A stretch of DNA of 64,000 bases from an uncultured Marinococcus sp. (GCF_947493875.1 NZ_CANLSU010000008.1:38630-102629), one strand, 5' to 3'; shown: positions 16,352 through 24,969, counted from the first letter of the stretch. Notes: generated from the sequence alone by a model not told the origin. Translations and numbers: made by a program.

Positions 16352-17377
16352 TTATTTATTTTCTCGTCTTTCAGCCAACATTGCCTTGAAATGTGCTTTC
16401 TCTATTTCTAAATTTGAATTGTTATCCGTATCTAAAGTTAAAGAAGAATTTTCGTCAGCAAATAAAGATGTTTCTAATCCTCCGTCTTGATTCATTCCTT
16501 TATTCTTAATAGCGTCCAGCCTTGTTTGAGAAGCTATATGCTTTTCTATTTCACTTTTGATCGTGATAAACAAGTAATCGCTAGGTTTATTAACTTTAGC
16601 ATTGGTTTTTATATTTCTAATCGCGTTTTGAAGAATTATGAAGAAGGTTTCTTCATAATTCTCTAATAAAATTAATTGATCATTATCTTTTTCTACTTGA
16701 TTTTTCGATCTAAATAAAATGCCGATCCACTCATATAATTCTTGATAAGAGTCACTAAAATTATCTAACGCATAAAAGATTTTATTTGGGAGTACAGATT
16801 TTAAACTAGCTTTTAACAGTTCTTCTTTATTCTTTTCTTTATCATTATATTTTTGTTCGGGAGAAAAATCTTTAAAATTCGTTTCTTTTATCGTTTCTTT
16901 TTGTTTCTTTTTATTAAAGCTATTATTGTTTGAGTTATTACTGTTAGTGCCCAAATTATCGGTACTTGGATTAACCGTATTCGGTTTTTTAGGGTGTGGA
17001 TCCGTATTCGCAATTTTTTGGTACGGGTTACTTTCTTCCTTTTTAGACTCTACTGGAACAGCTAAAATAGAGTATATATTTCGATCAAATTTTGCCCCTT
17101 CTTTACGTTGCCGTGTAATACGAATATACCCGCGATCAACTAAGTATTTACGCCACTTATAATACGTATCTTCTGACATACCTAATTCATCGCATTGCAG
17201 ACTGACACTAGGGAAGGCTGTCCTTTCACCATCCCCATTTGTGCCAGCAAACGAGCACATATAAGAATAAATAAGTTTTGATTGTTTTGGAAGTGTTTTA
17301 TCACGCATAACTCTTTGAGCTATTAGTCCATAACCATTTTCATAAATAGTGCCCTCAAATTGAATTACTGTATCCAT
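16352..17377 (-). CDS. Winged-helix (HTH_36-like) plasmid protein, possible replication or regulatory factor
   Basis: The 341-residue protein has an N-terminal winged helix (about 10-105; PKQSKLIYSYMCSF... SEDTYYKWRKYLVDRGYIRI) of the kind found in many Gram-positive plasmid replication and phage DnaD-like proteins. A low-complexity Asn/Ser/Lys linker follows (about 115-180), then a helical C-terminal domain (about 185-290). Such two-domain proteins often load or assist replication, but here another clear Rep gene exists at 20 kb, so its role is open. It stands opposite to the maintenance genes downstream, with a 480-base regulatory region between. Confidence 0.65.
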   Translation of the reverse strand: MDTVIQFEGTIYENGYGLIAQRVMRDKTLPKQSKLIYSYMCSFAGTNGDGERTAFPSVSLQCDELGMSEDTYYKWRKYLVDRGYIRITRQRKEGAKFDRNIYSILAVPVESKKEESNPYQKIANTDPHPKKPNTVNPSTDNLGTNSNNSNNNSFNKKKQKETIKETNFKDFSPEQKYNDKEKNKEELLKASLKSVLPNKIFYALDNFSDSYQELYEWIGILFRSKNQVEKDNDQLILLENYEETFFIILQNAIRNIKTNAKVNKPSDYLFITIKSEIEKHIASQTRLDAIKNKGMNQDGGLETSLFADENSSLTLDTDNNSNLEIEKAHFKAMLAERRENK

Positions 17378-17772
17378 GCAAAATTCCTCCTTCTAGATAT
17401 CCCTGCTAGAGACTCCCTAGAAAGAGGAATAAAATGCAAGTATAGGTTCTTCTCTTACATTTATTCATGACAAACTTTGAAAAACAGTATATAAAATTTA
17501 GCAAAAGGTTCAAAATTTTTCATCTCTATGATACGCTAAATTTCAAGATGTTTTTAGAGAGATCTCTGTTTATAGTACCTAGGCGGCCAAACCGGATACT
17601 ATGAGCAGGGATTTTTTCATGTATTATTTTTTATAAAACGTCTCATCGAAGCTTCACTTACTAATATATTTCCTAATAATAGCAATAAGTTCCTTTCTTT
17701 ATAAGTCCCTATCTTTATAAGCCCCTACTAATAAGAAAAATTGTAGGAATTAGAAATTTAAAAATTGTTTCG
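17378..17772. other. A+T-rich intergenic region between divergent maintenance genes
   Basis: No gene is seen here. It holds the promoter side of the winged-helix gene and an imperfect inverted repeat around 17575-17612 (ATAGTACC ... GGATACTAT with a G+C-rich loop). It also has a short direct repeat TTTATAAGTCCCTA / TTTATAAGCCCCTA near 17697 and 17711. These could be protein-binding sites or a secondary origin feature. Confidence 0.5.
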
Positions 17773-17801
17773 TTGAGAATAATCGTATATTATAATAATA
17801 T
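17773..17801 (+). promoter_or_regulatory. Sigma-A-type promoter of the ribbon-helix-helix gene
   Basis: TTGAGA and TAATAT are separated by 17 bases, 55 bases upstream of the RHH gene start. The spacing and boxes fit a vegetative promoter. Confidence 0.6.
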
Positions 17802-17815
17802 ACAGTAATTGTAAC

Positions 17816-17834
17816 GTGTATTAAAAAGATACAC
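17816..17834. promoter_or_regulatory. Inverted repeat, possible operator of the RHH protein
   Basis: GTGTATTAAAAAGATACAC has 6-bp inverted arms and lies between the promoter and the ribosome binding site of the RHH gene. This is the expected place for autorepression by a CopG-like protein. Confidence 0.45.
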
Positions 17835-17855
17835 AATAAGCAGGAGGAATTTCTT

Positions 17856-18008
17856 TTGTCCCAAATTGTAAATATGCGATACCCTAAAGAATTATTAGAT
17901 CGAATTGATAAATTTAAACAAGATAAGGGATTTCAAACTCGTACCCAAGCCATTATTTACCTATTGCAATATGCATTGGAGCAATCTGAGAAAGACAAAA
18001 ACAAATAA
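17856..18008 (+). CDS. Ribbon-helix-helix (CopG/Arc-like) miniprotein
   Basis: A TTG start nine bases after AGGAGG gives a 50-residue protein. Residues about 4-10 (IVNMRYP) would form the DNA-reading strand, followed by two helices (KELLDRIDKFKQDKG and TRTQAIIYLLQYALEQ), the standard ribbon-helix-helix fold. Small RHH proteins on plasmids repress their own gene and control copy number or partition. It has its own promoter and terminator. It resembles the C-terminal part of the ParB-like protein at 19 kb (KDLLEEFNRLAEGQGKGFKTQAINYAL), so both may bind related DNA sites. Confidence 0.8.
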   Translation: MSQIVNMRYPKELLDRIDKFKQDKGFQTRTQAIIYLLQYALEQSEKDKNK

Positions 18009-18015
18009 AAGAAGT

Positions 18016-18060
18016 GAGTATCTAACTCCTTGCTTCTATAAAAAGCTTAGATACTCTTTT
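18016..18060 (+). terminator. Rho-independent terminator after the RHH gene
   Basis: A 10-bp stem GAGTATCTAA/TTAGATACTC is followed by CTTTTATTTA, just after the RHH stop. Confidence 0.75.
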
Positions 18061-18099
18061 ATTTAATAATCAAGTTCATTATTGAATAATATACTATTA

Positions 18100-18137
18100 T
18101 GTTTCATTAAACTGAAACATAAACTTTTAAGTTTATG
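18100..18137. promoter_or_regulatory. Two adjacent palindromes upstream of parA, candidate parS/par operator
   Basis: TGTTTCATTAAACTGAAACA and, overlapping by two bases, CATAAACTTTTAAGTTTATG are both inverted repeats. They lie 90-127 bases before the parA start in an A+T-rich stretch. ParA/RHH partition systems usually bind such repeats here as operator and centromere. The AAACTGAAA / TTTCAGTTT word also occurs in the parB terminator (19374) and in the origin region (21127). Confidence 0.55.
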
Positions 18138-18226
18138 AATACATTTAAATTTCAATAAACTATGGCATTTACATTTTATATTATGTATACTTTTAATAGA
18201 AACAATTACATAAGCGGGGTGACACG

Positions 18227-19012
18227 ATGACGACAACGATCACATTTGGCATACAAAAAGGCGGCGTAGGAAAAACATTAACATCTGGAGTTACTGCCTA
18301 TCTGCTATCTGAAGCAGGTTACAAAGTACTTTGTGTAGATATGGACTCCCAAGGCAATCTAACACAGTTTATATCTGGTATTGATGACCTATCCGAATTT
18401 GAAAATGAAACAGTTTTAGAAGCAATCAAAGAGCAAGATGCCAGGCCATATATCAAAGGAATCAGCGAGAACCTTCATCTACTTCCTTCTGACGATTACT
18501 TGGCGACCATTGGCCAGTTTTTGTATCAGGAGTATGATGGCAATCGTTCCCTTGCATTGCACCACACTCTCGAGCCTGTACATAAGTTTTATGATTTTAT
18601 TATTATCGATACTCCTCCCGCTCTTTCAGAGCAGACGATCAATGCACTGAGTACCTCTACGCACGTGGTGATCATGTTCGAAACTAGCAAATTTTGTTAT
18701 TCAGCAGTTCCTCGCTTTATTGATACCGTTTTGACAACCAAAGAACGGCTCAATCCAGATCTTGAAATTGCAGGTATTCTGCGAACACTTGCTGATGCTA
18801 AGCGCGTAGATTCCCAGGCAATGATTCAATTAATTGAAAACGAGTACCCGAACTATGTTTTTGATACGGTTATTCACCGACGAGCGACAACGGGACGGCT
18901 TCCTATTTACGGTCTCGTCAATAACTCAGAATCCAATCAAGCATTCAGTTATCATAAATCATTTGTAAAGGAGTTGATGGATCGTGTCAGAAGCGAAAAA
19001 ACAAACCAATAA
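18227..19012 (+). CDS. parA: ParA-type partition ATPase (Soj family)
   Basis: The 261-residue protein has a deviant Walker A motif KGGVGKTLTS (residues 11-20), a Walker A' region VLCVDMDSQGNLTQF and a Walker B stretch FIIIDTPPALS. This is the plasmid-segregation ATPase that moves ParB-bound plasmid copies over the nucleoid. The ATG follows GGGGTGACACG. Its end overlaps the ParB-like gene by 29 bases, so the pair is translationally coupled. There is no N-terminal DNA-binding domain, so it is the short (type Ib-like) form, which fits with a small RHH-type partner. Confidence 0.92.
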   Translation: MTTTITFGIQKGGVGKTLTSGVTAYLLSEAGYKVLCVDMDSQGNLTQFISGIDDLSEFENETVLEAIKEQDARPYIKGISENLHLLPSDDYLATIGQFLYQEYDGNRSLALHHTLEPVHKFYDFIIIDTPPALSEQTINALSTSTHVVIMFETSKFCYSAVPRFIDTVLTTKERLNPDLEIAGILRTLADAKRVDSQAMIQLIENEYPNYVFDTVIHRRATTGRLPIYGLVNNSESNQAFSYHKSFVKELMDRVRSEKTNQ

Positions 19013-19355
19013 AGGAACAGATAAAGTACTTGAAAACATGACACAGCGTAAACAAAGACCTTCTCCAGCTAATATGTTTTTTGACGACCAAGAAACATCG
19101 GATAAAGATGAAGCAAGCGGGGAGCAAAATGACACCTCTGGTGAGAAAGAAAATTCAGAGGAAACTTTCTGGTCTAACTTTGGTCAAAAAAAGGAAAAGG
19201 TTGAAGACACCCATAAACGGGGAACATTTTTAATTCGGAAAGATTTGCTTGAAGAATTTAATCGTCTTGCAGAAGGCCAAGGCAAAGGCTTTAAAACGCA
19301 AGCTATCAATTACGCTTTAGAAAACTTGATTAAAGAAATAAAACAAAACAGATAA
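18984..19355 (+). CDS. parB: Small ParB-like partition protein with C-terminal RHH-like domain
   Basis: A GTG start inside the end of parA (AAAGGAG ten bases upstream) gives 123 residues. The first 75 are low-complexity and charged, probably disordered. The last 45 (RGTFLIRKDLLEEFNRLAEG...TQAINYALENLI) fit a ribbon-helix-helix DNA-binding dimer. Small centromere-binding proteins of this plan work with short ParA ATPases: the flexible N-terminus stimulates ParA and the RHH part binds parS. It is not a member of the large ParB/Spo0J family. A strong terminator follows. Confidence 0.78.
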   Translation: MSEAKKQTNKGTDKVLENMTQRKQRPSPANMFFDDQETSDKDEASGEQNDTSGEKENSEETFWSNFGQKKEKVEDTHKRGTFLIRKDLLEEFNRLAEGQGKGFKTQAINYALENLIKEIKQNR

Positions 19356-19361
19356 CATGTA

Positions 19362-19407
19362 AACAATAACGTAAACTGAAATGTTTCAGTTTACGTTATT
19401 GTTTTTT
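19362..19407 (+). terminator. Terminator of the parAB operon
   Basis: A perfect 20-base inverted repeat around a 2-base centre (starting AACAATAACGTAAAC) is followed by a T run. It sits 7 bases after the parB stop. The central part carries the AAACTGAAA/TTTCAGTTT word shared with the parA upstream palindrome, so it might also be bound by ParB. Confidence 0.85.
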
Positions 19408-19430
19408 CAAGGATCCGTATTTAAGTATGA

Positions 19431-19468
19431 GAAAGGCGTTCAGCATATTAATATACCGAACGCCTTTC
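19431..19468. terminator. Terminator between convergent parB and rep
   Basis: The arms GAAAGGCGTTC and GAACGCCTTTC enclose a 16-base loop, with T-rich sequence on both sides. It lies 8 bases after the rep stop (minus strand) and serves the convergent pair. Confidence 0.85.
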
Positions 19469-19476
19469 TTTATTAT

Positions 19477-20646
19477 CTATTTTGTTAAATAAGGTAGCCA
19501 ATGATTTTTTACAGTCTCGAGCTCCTCATTAGAATATCCTTCTTCATTTAACCGTCGTTCTAATTCATCTTCAACCATCCATTTTGGAATCGGGCCGGAA
19601 TTATTTCCTGAGTACTTTTTAATAAGATCTTTTACAATTAGTTCCGCCATTTTAGGTTCTGGAAGACTCTTCTTTTCGTATTCAATATCAGCAATTGATG
19701 ATTCGAAGGGAAGTGTTTGGCTGGCTGCATAATCTTTCCGTATGGCATCTATTAACGCTCCGGCTAAATTATGAAACTGGTTTTCATTTTGAGAAGCAAT
19801 GTGTTCGATGTTTCGAATAACTTTGTCTTTTTCATGCTCGGTCAAAAGTTTTTTTGCTTGTTTTTCGTCAATTCCATACGTAATGAGCAACTGAATGATT
19901 TCATTGTTATCGTTCTCTTCGATTGCATTTTCGACGTATTTGTCATTAGGTTGGATGGCAAACGTTAAAGCTGCTACCTTTCTACCTTCTTTGATTTCAA
20001 CATATGAAAACGTTAAATCTGTGTAATTTTCTAATTCCTCTTGAGCTTTTTTTAGAATACGATTTTTGAAATTGGCATAAGGTTCATATTTTCCTTCTTC
20101 GATATTTAATAGCTGTCGAAGTTCTGGAATGGAGTAACTCACCTGGTGGCGAAATTCGTCTTTTTTTAACAACTCGTACATACGCATAGAATATTCACTT
20201 CGCAATCGAAGGACGTTCCTTAATTTGAATGGCGTAAAGCGTTGTTTTAATTCTAACAAGTAAGGTTTCATTTTTTGAGAAAATTCGAGCTCCACGCATC
20301 CCTGACCATGAAAATATTCGCTTGACGCTACCCAATTTACGTATAATTCCGATTTTTCTTTCTGGATATATGCGCCTTTCTGTTGCAAACCGAGCACGAT
20401 GTTCTGCACTTTTCGGTAATAGTTTTTGGTCTGAATACCCAGAATATCAGCAATATCTTTTACTTTTACTCTGTGTATTTTAAAATCGTTATCTTCTTTA
20501 TGTATTAACGAAGCAAAGGCATAAATGATCCGACGTTCTTGAATAGTGAGATCCTGGCGGGACATGATGAGATCGTTGGACTGTGTGACTGTATGCTCAG
20601 GCGATATTTCAGAGACTCCAGGTAAATTCATCTGTTCGCTCACCAT
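19477..20646 (-). CDS. repB: Rep_3-family plasmid replication initiator
   Basis: The 389-residue protein begins, after about 25 residues, with the typical Rep_3 opening (NDLIMSRQDLTIQERRIIYAFASLI) and has two winged-helix parts (about 25-130 and 140-240; YSMRMYELLKKDEFRHQVSYSIPELRQLL). The C-terminal 130 residues are an acidic helical extension beyond the usual family length. Rep_3 proteins bind iterons, and indeed an array of ten 21-base direct repeats lies upstream, plus one inverted copy close to the start. This is the main origin of the element. The start was chosen at the first ATG; another lies six codons downstream. Confidence 0.93.
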   Translation of the reverse strand: MVSEQMNLPGVSEISPEHTVTQSNDLIMSRQDLTIQERRIIYAFASLIHKEDNDFKIHRVKVKDIADILGIQTKNYYRKVQNIVLGLQQKGAYIQKEKSELYVNWVASSEYFHGQGCVELEFSQKMKPYLLELKQRFTPFKLRNVLRLRSEYSMRMYELLKKDEFRHQVSYSIPELRQLLNIEEGKYEPYANFKNRILKKAQEELENYTDLTFSYVEIKEGRKVAALTFAIQPNDKYVENAIEENDNNEIIQLLITYGIDEKQAKKLLTEHEKDKVIRNIEHIASQNENQFHNLAGALIDAIRKDYAASQTLPFESSIADIEYEKKSLPEPKMAELIVKDLIKKYSGNNSGPIPKWMVEDELERRLNEEGYSNEELETVKNHWLPYLTK

Positions 20647-20708
20647 GCCGCTTCACTCCTCCCAGTTATTAGTAAGTTAATTATAATTACTGCTTCTCTC
20701 TTCTGTCT

Positions 20709-20729
20709 ACTCCTCTTTTTGTAATAGTT
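20709..20729 (-). promoter_or_regulatory. Inverted iteron copy in the rep upstream region, likely Rep autorepression operator
   Basis: On the minus strand these 21 bases (AACTATTACA then AAAAGAGGAGT) match the eighth direct iteron at 21014-21034 base for base, in opposite orientation. It lies 63 bases before the rep start. Rep_3-type initiators commonly repress their own gene by binding an iteron-related site here. Confidence 0.85.
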
Positions 20730-20858
20730 ATTCGATGAAACAACATTATTCAAATTTTCACCTTGTTGTTTACATCGTTTATTTATTTAACAACTAAATT
20801 ACAATGATTAATAATTAGAGAGCTCTGCACGCCTCTCGTATTAAGGGTTTCAATTTTG

Positions 20859-21256
20859 AACTATTACACATTGAGGAGTAAACTATTACACATTGGGGAG
20901 TGAACTATTACAATTAAGGGAGTCTAACTATTACACATTGAGGAGTGAACTATTACAATTAGGGGAGTGAACTATTACACATCGAGGAGTAACTATTACA
21001 CATTAGGGAGTCCAACTATTACAAAAAGAGGAGTGCAATTTTGTGAATTATATGTCTCTAACTATTACACATTGAGGAGTTTAAAAGTTATAAATGTTTA
21101 AATTTGTTATTACATTTATGTAAATGTTTCAGTTTTAATGAATTTTGCATAAGTATAATAATATTTTATTTTTTTTTCGAAGAACAAACTGAATTTAAAC
21201 TTAAAGACCAATCGTAAAATGTATGTGATGCTAATAACTATTACACATTGAGGAGT
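20859..21256 (+). repeat. Iteron array of the replication origin (ten 21-base direct repeats)
   Basis: Copies start at 20859, 20881, 20903, 20926, 20948, 20970, 20991, 21014, 21060 and 21236. All share AACTATTACA at the left and GGAGT at the right, and the most frequent middle is CATTGA. The first eight are spaced 21-23 bases apart, about two helical turns, so Rep would bind on one face of the DNA. The last two stand apart in A+T-rich DNA that could be the melting region. I see no perfect DnaA box. Confidence 0.95.
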
Positions 21257-21503
21257 CAATTTTAAGAAATAGTTTTCCAAAGAATTGATACACTTTAACT
21301 TTTGATATTAGATAACAATAATTAAAATATAAAAGTAAACTTAACAAATTAATAAAACTGTTATGTTTATGTTTACTTAAACATTTAATTATTGTGCCTT
21401 TTATTGTAGTCCTTTGAGCAGATCTAACGGGGGATTAGAAATTTAATGAGTTGTATTGGAGGTGACTTAAAATTATTGATTACTTAAATAGTAAGAACTT
21501 TTA

Positions 21504-21547
21504 TTTAAACTATTACATAAACTAAAACGTTTTTGTAATAGTTTAAA
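21504..21547. repeat. Inverted repeat with iteron half-sites at the far end of the origin
   Basis: TTTAAACTATTACA and its exact complement TGTAATAGTTTAAA are separated by 16 bases. The inner word AACTATTACA is the conserved left half of the iterons, here in head-to-head arrangement. It lies about 110 bases before the diaminopropionate lyase gene and marks the border between origin and cargo. Confidence 0.75.
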
Positions 21548-21656
21548 GTATGAATAGTATGAGTAATTTATATGTTACTAGTAGTTGAAAAAAATATTAC
21601 ATGTGATATATTACATTATACATACACTTAAGTTATATCGATCAGGAGCGAATAAC

Positions 21657-22883
21657 ATGAAAAAAACGACCGAAGCGTATTCGTACGTAACAAATAAAAA
21701 TGTTTCTTCCACTACACATGAAGACTCGGCTTATTTTTCTGCAGAGAAAATCGGCAAAGTCTGGCGATTCCAACAAACTCATAAAAAATATACAAACACT
21801 CCGCTTTATTCGTTACGCCATCTGGCAAACTATCTTGGTGTAAAAGATATCAAAGTGAAAGATGAATCGACACGTTTTGGCTTAAATGCTTTTAAAGTCA
21901 TGGGAGGCATTTATGCCGTCGCTAAATATTTAGCTGAGCTTTTAGATAAAGATGTTGATAACCTTTCCTTTGAAGAGCTGCAATCAGCAGAAACAAGAAA
22001 TGCCCTTGGAGACATTACATTTATTACGGCGACAGACGGGAATCACGGACGCGGATTAGCGTGGGCAGCTAGAGAATTAGGCCAGGAAGCTGCCATATAT
22101 ATGCCCAAAGGATCGCAGCCATCTCGATTGGAGGCTATTCAAAATGAAGGAGCATTTGCTGAAATAACAGAGTTAAATTACGATGCAACTGTACGAATGG
22201 CTGCAAGACTGGCGAAAGAAAACGATTGGGTAATGGTTCAAGATACGGCATGGGAAGGTTACGAGAAAATCCCTCTCTGGATCATGCAGGGCTACGCGTC
22301 GATAGCACATGAAATCGTCCAAGAAATGGATAAAACAGATGATCCAGCACCCACCCATGTTTTCCTTCAAGCAGGTGTGGGTTCATTTGCTGCAGGGATT
22401 GCAAGCTATTTGAAGCAACATTATCAAGGTCAAGCGCCTAAAATTATTGTGGTGGAACCGGACAAAGCAGAATGCTATTATCGTTCTTTTTTAAATACTC
22501 ATAATGAAATGGAAATAGTAGAAGGAGAAATGGATACCATCATGGCTGGTTTGGCTTGCGGAGAGCCGAGCAGTATTGCGTTCCGGCTCTTGAGCCACTA
22601 TGCTGCTGCTTCGTATTCATGTGGTGACAGCATCGCAGCTTTAGGGATGAGGATTTTAGGTAATCCCCTTCAGGGTGACCCACGAATTATTTCAGGAGAA
22701 TCAGGGGCGGTACCACTTGGATTACTGTATCGCTTGCGCACGAAGGAACGAGATAAAACATGCGAAGCGATTAACCTGGATCAGAATGCCAGAGTGTTAA
22801 TTATCAGCACCGAAGGTGATACAGATCAACAGCATTACAGGAACATCGTCTGGAATGGTTGTTTTCCAAATGAGTGCATCTAA
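21657..22883 (+). CDS. dpaL: Diaminopropionate ammonia-lyase
   Basis: The 408-residue PLP enzyme has the lysine motif GLNAFKVMGG (Lys80) and the phosphate/substrate loop TATDGNHGRGLAWAA, as in E. coli YgeX. It splits 2,3-diaminopropionate into pyruvate and two ammonia in the cytoplasm. The ATG at 21657 is used because CAGGAGCG lies just upstream; an earlier in-frame ATG at 21585 has no site. An M20 peptidase gene follows, the same pairing as ygeX-ygeY in E. coli, so the deacylase may feed this enzyme. Confidence 0.92.
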   Translation: MKKTTEAYSYVTNKNVSSTTHEDSAYFSAEKIGKVWRFQQTHKKYTNTPLYSLRHLANYLGVKDIKVKDESTRFGLNAFKVMGGIYAVAKYLAELLDKDVDNLSFEELQSAETRNALGDITFITATDGNHGRGLAWAARELGQEAAIYMPKGSQPSRLEAIQNEGAFAEITELNYDATVRMAARLAKENDWVMVQDTAWEGYEKIPLWIMQGYASIAHEIVQEMDKTDDPAPTHVFLQAGVGSFAAGIASYLKQHYQGQAPKIIVVEPDKAECYYRSFLNTHNEMEIVEGEMDTIMAGLACGEPSSIAFRLLSHYAAASYSCGDSIAALGMRILGNPLQGDPRIISGESGAVPLGLLYRLRTKERDKTCEAINLDQNARVLIISTEGDTDQQHYRNIVWNGCFPNECI

Positions 22884-23077
22884 TAATTTTAAGACTACTT
22901 CTGCCATTATTAAAAATATTGATCGGTTTTGAGAAACAGCCAATAACTTTTTTTAAATATCGTCCTTTTATCCGGAAACATGGCCATTGTCTTTATACCT
23001 GAAAGGGCGTTTCTTTTTCATAATCACTTTGCGCCGTCAAATTGTTGAATGTCCTTATGATTTAAAGGAGGAGCCAG

Positions 23078-24208
23078 ATGACCAGCGAGAAAATATTACG
23101 TTTATTGCAAGAATTAATACAAATTCCGTCTGTTAACCCCGGTTTATGCCCGCAGGAAGGTTATAATGAAGAAAAGATTGCAATATATATTGTAGATTGG
23201 TTGACCGCCAATGACATAAAAGCTCGCTTGGAATATATAGAAGGTTCACGTCCTAATGTTGTTGCAGAAGTGGGTGAAGATGATGGGCCTACATTGTGTT
23301 TGTGTGCCCACTTAGACACAGTTAGCGCTATGGGAATGGAAATCGATCCCTTTGTTCCAAGATTAGAGGCAGGACGTGTTTACGGGAGAGGGAGCTGTGA
23401 TATGAAAGCTGGTATAGCGGCGATTATGGGCGCAGCTGTTGACATAGCCGAAGAAGGAAATATAAATGGTAAATTAATCGTGGCCTTAGTTTGTGATGAA
23501 GAGTACAAAAGCATCGGAGCAGAGCATTTTGTATCGAAATATAATGCTGATGCATGCATTATCACAGAACCTACGGATATGAAGCTGGTAGCTGCACACA
23601 AAGGCTTTTTGTGGGGGAAAGTTACTACACATGGAAAGAGTGCTCACGGAAGCAGGTGGGATTTAGGGCAAAGTGCTATCACGAAAATGGGGCCTATTAT
23701 TACAGCCCTGGATCAATTTGATAAGAGTATATTACGCAATAAAACGCATGATTTATTAGGGCCGGCCTCTATGCATGTAAGCCTTATTGATGGAGGAACT
23801 GAAATATCCACCTATGCTGCCACTAGTGAGATGCATTTTGAACGAAGAACACTGCTATCGGAAGAATATCAACACACAACCAATGAAATAGAAAGCGTAA
23901 TAAAAGACGTGGAGGAATGGGCTCATATCAATTGGGTATTTGAACGAAAACCATCTGTATGCTCTTTAGATGACTTCATTGTTCAAACAGCTTCTTCGTC
24001 TTTTCAAGAATTAATAGGAGAGAAACCAGAGGTAGTAGGATGGGATTTCTGGACAGACGCAGCTGTTTTTCAACAACGGGATATTCCTTCTATCAATTTG
24101 GGCCCTATTGGTTATGGTTTGCACGAACCCGTTGAATGGGTCGAATTTGATTCTATGCTTCAAATTCAACGAGTCTTGGTGGATACAGCTAAACGTTTTT
24201 TGAAATAA
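23078..24208 (+). CDS. M20-family metallopeptidase/deacylase (YgeY-like)
   Basis: This is a 376-residue zinc enzyme with the first metal motif CLCAHLDTV (His78, Asp80), bridging Asp108 in GRGSCDMKAG, catalytic and metal Glu141-Glu142 in CDEEYKSIG, ITEPTDM and a late His in YGLHEPVEW. The dimerisation insert lies at about 185-295. Relatives remove acyl groups from amino acids (ArgE, DapE) or cut small peptides. Following a diaminopropionate lyase, the substrate may be an N-acyl or N-oxalyl diaminopropionate or a diaminopropionate dipeptide; that is inference. It has an ideal ribosome binding site (AAAGGAGGAG). Confidence 0.88.
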   Translation: MTSEKILRLLQELIQIPSVNPGLCPQEGYNEEKIAIYIVDWLTANDIKARLEYIEGSRPNVVAEVGEDDGPTLCLCAHLDTVSAMGMEIDPFVPRLEAGRVYGRGSCDMKAGIAAIMGAAVDIAEEGNINGKLIVALVCDEEYKSIGAEHFVSKYNADACIITEPTDMKLVAAHKGFLWGKVTTHGKSAHGSRWDLGQSAITKMGPIITALDQFDKSILRNKTHDLLGPASMHVSLIDGGTEISTYAATSEMHFERRTLLSEEYQHTTNEIESVIKDVEEWAHINWVFERKPSVCSLDDFIVQTASSSFQELIGEKPEVVGWDFWTDAAVFQQRDIPSINLGPIGYGLHEPVEWVEFDSMLQIQRVLVDTAKRFLK

Positions 24209-24300
24209 ATCTAGTTGCTGAAGTTTTTAGTGAAGACTGGCTCATTCGTTGCGTAATCGCTCATACTACGTCATGTCTAATAATAGGAGTGCATTAAAAA

Positions 24301-24969
24301 ATGGTGAAGAATGAAGGAATGAAGATAAAACGCACATTTATGCGAGATGAAGCATACAGTATTCTTCGTGAATGGATTATGATTGGAAAGCTTGAGCCTG
24401 GTTTTAAGCTTAGAGACCAGGAGCTTTCTGACATGTTAGGAATTAGTCGTACACCGGTCAGAGAGGCTTTACTGCGGTTAGAAGATGAGGGGTTGGTTGT
24501 TACTTATGCTAACCGTTGGACTTTAGTGGCCTCTATTAACCTTGAAGAAGCTGAGCACATTTATCCTATTGTCCAATCATTAGAAAACTTAGCCATTGAA
24601 CAAGGGTTCAATTATTTCTCTGCCGAAACCATTGAAAAACTTAAAATGCAAAATGAAGATTTTAAAATAAAGATTAAAAGTGGAGATAAGTTTGCTGCCC
24701 TGCAAGCAGATAATGATTTCCACCATACCATTGTAGAGTTAGCAGCAAACCCGGAGCTGACTAAATTACTAACAAATTTAAAAACAAAAGTGCAACGCAT
24801 GGAAATCCATTATTTTAGTGAGGTGGATAATAGTCTTGAATCTTATGACGAACATGAAAGAATAATTGAGGCCTTGAAAAGTCATGATAAAACTTCAATT
24901 AAAAAAACGGTGAGCGCTAATTGGGAAAATAGCTTACAAAGGATTCGCCAAACTCAAGGTTCTGAATAA
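24301..24969 (+). CDS. GntR-family regulator, FadR/FCD subfamily
   Basis: This is a 222-residue protein. The N-terminal winged helix (about 10-75) has the family's LRDQELSDMLGISRTPVREALLRLEDEGLV signature in part (GISRTPVREAL). The C-terminal all-helical FCD domain (about 85-215) has the metal or ligand pocket histidines in DNDFHHTIVELA and near the end. It lies between the M20 and M24 peptidase genes with 92 bases and 26 bases of spacing, so it most likely controls this set and senses a pathway acid. AGGAG lies 11 bases before the start. Confidence 0.88.
   Translation: MVKNEGMKIKRTFMRDEAYSILREWIMIGKLEPGFKLRDQELSDMLGISRTPVREALLRLEDEGLVVTYANRWTLVASINLEEAEHIYPIVQSLENLAIEQGFNYFSAETIEKLKMQNEDFKIKIKSGDKFAALQADNDFHHTIVELAANPELTKLLTNLKTKVQRMEIHYFSEVDNSLESYDEHERIIEALKSHDKTSIKKTVSANWENSLQRIRQTQGSE

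Noticed and set aside
20859..21256. CRISPR-like array of short repeats
   Set aside because: The repeats are spaced by zero to two bases without spacers of constant length, no cas gene is near, and the position beside a Rep_3 gene identifies them as iterons.
21585..21656. Earlier start of the diaminopropionate lyase
   Set aside because: The ATG at 21585 lacks a ribosome binding site and would add 24 residues not seen in the family; the ATG at 21657 follows AGGAG.
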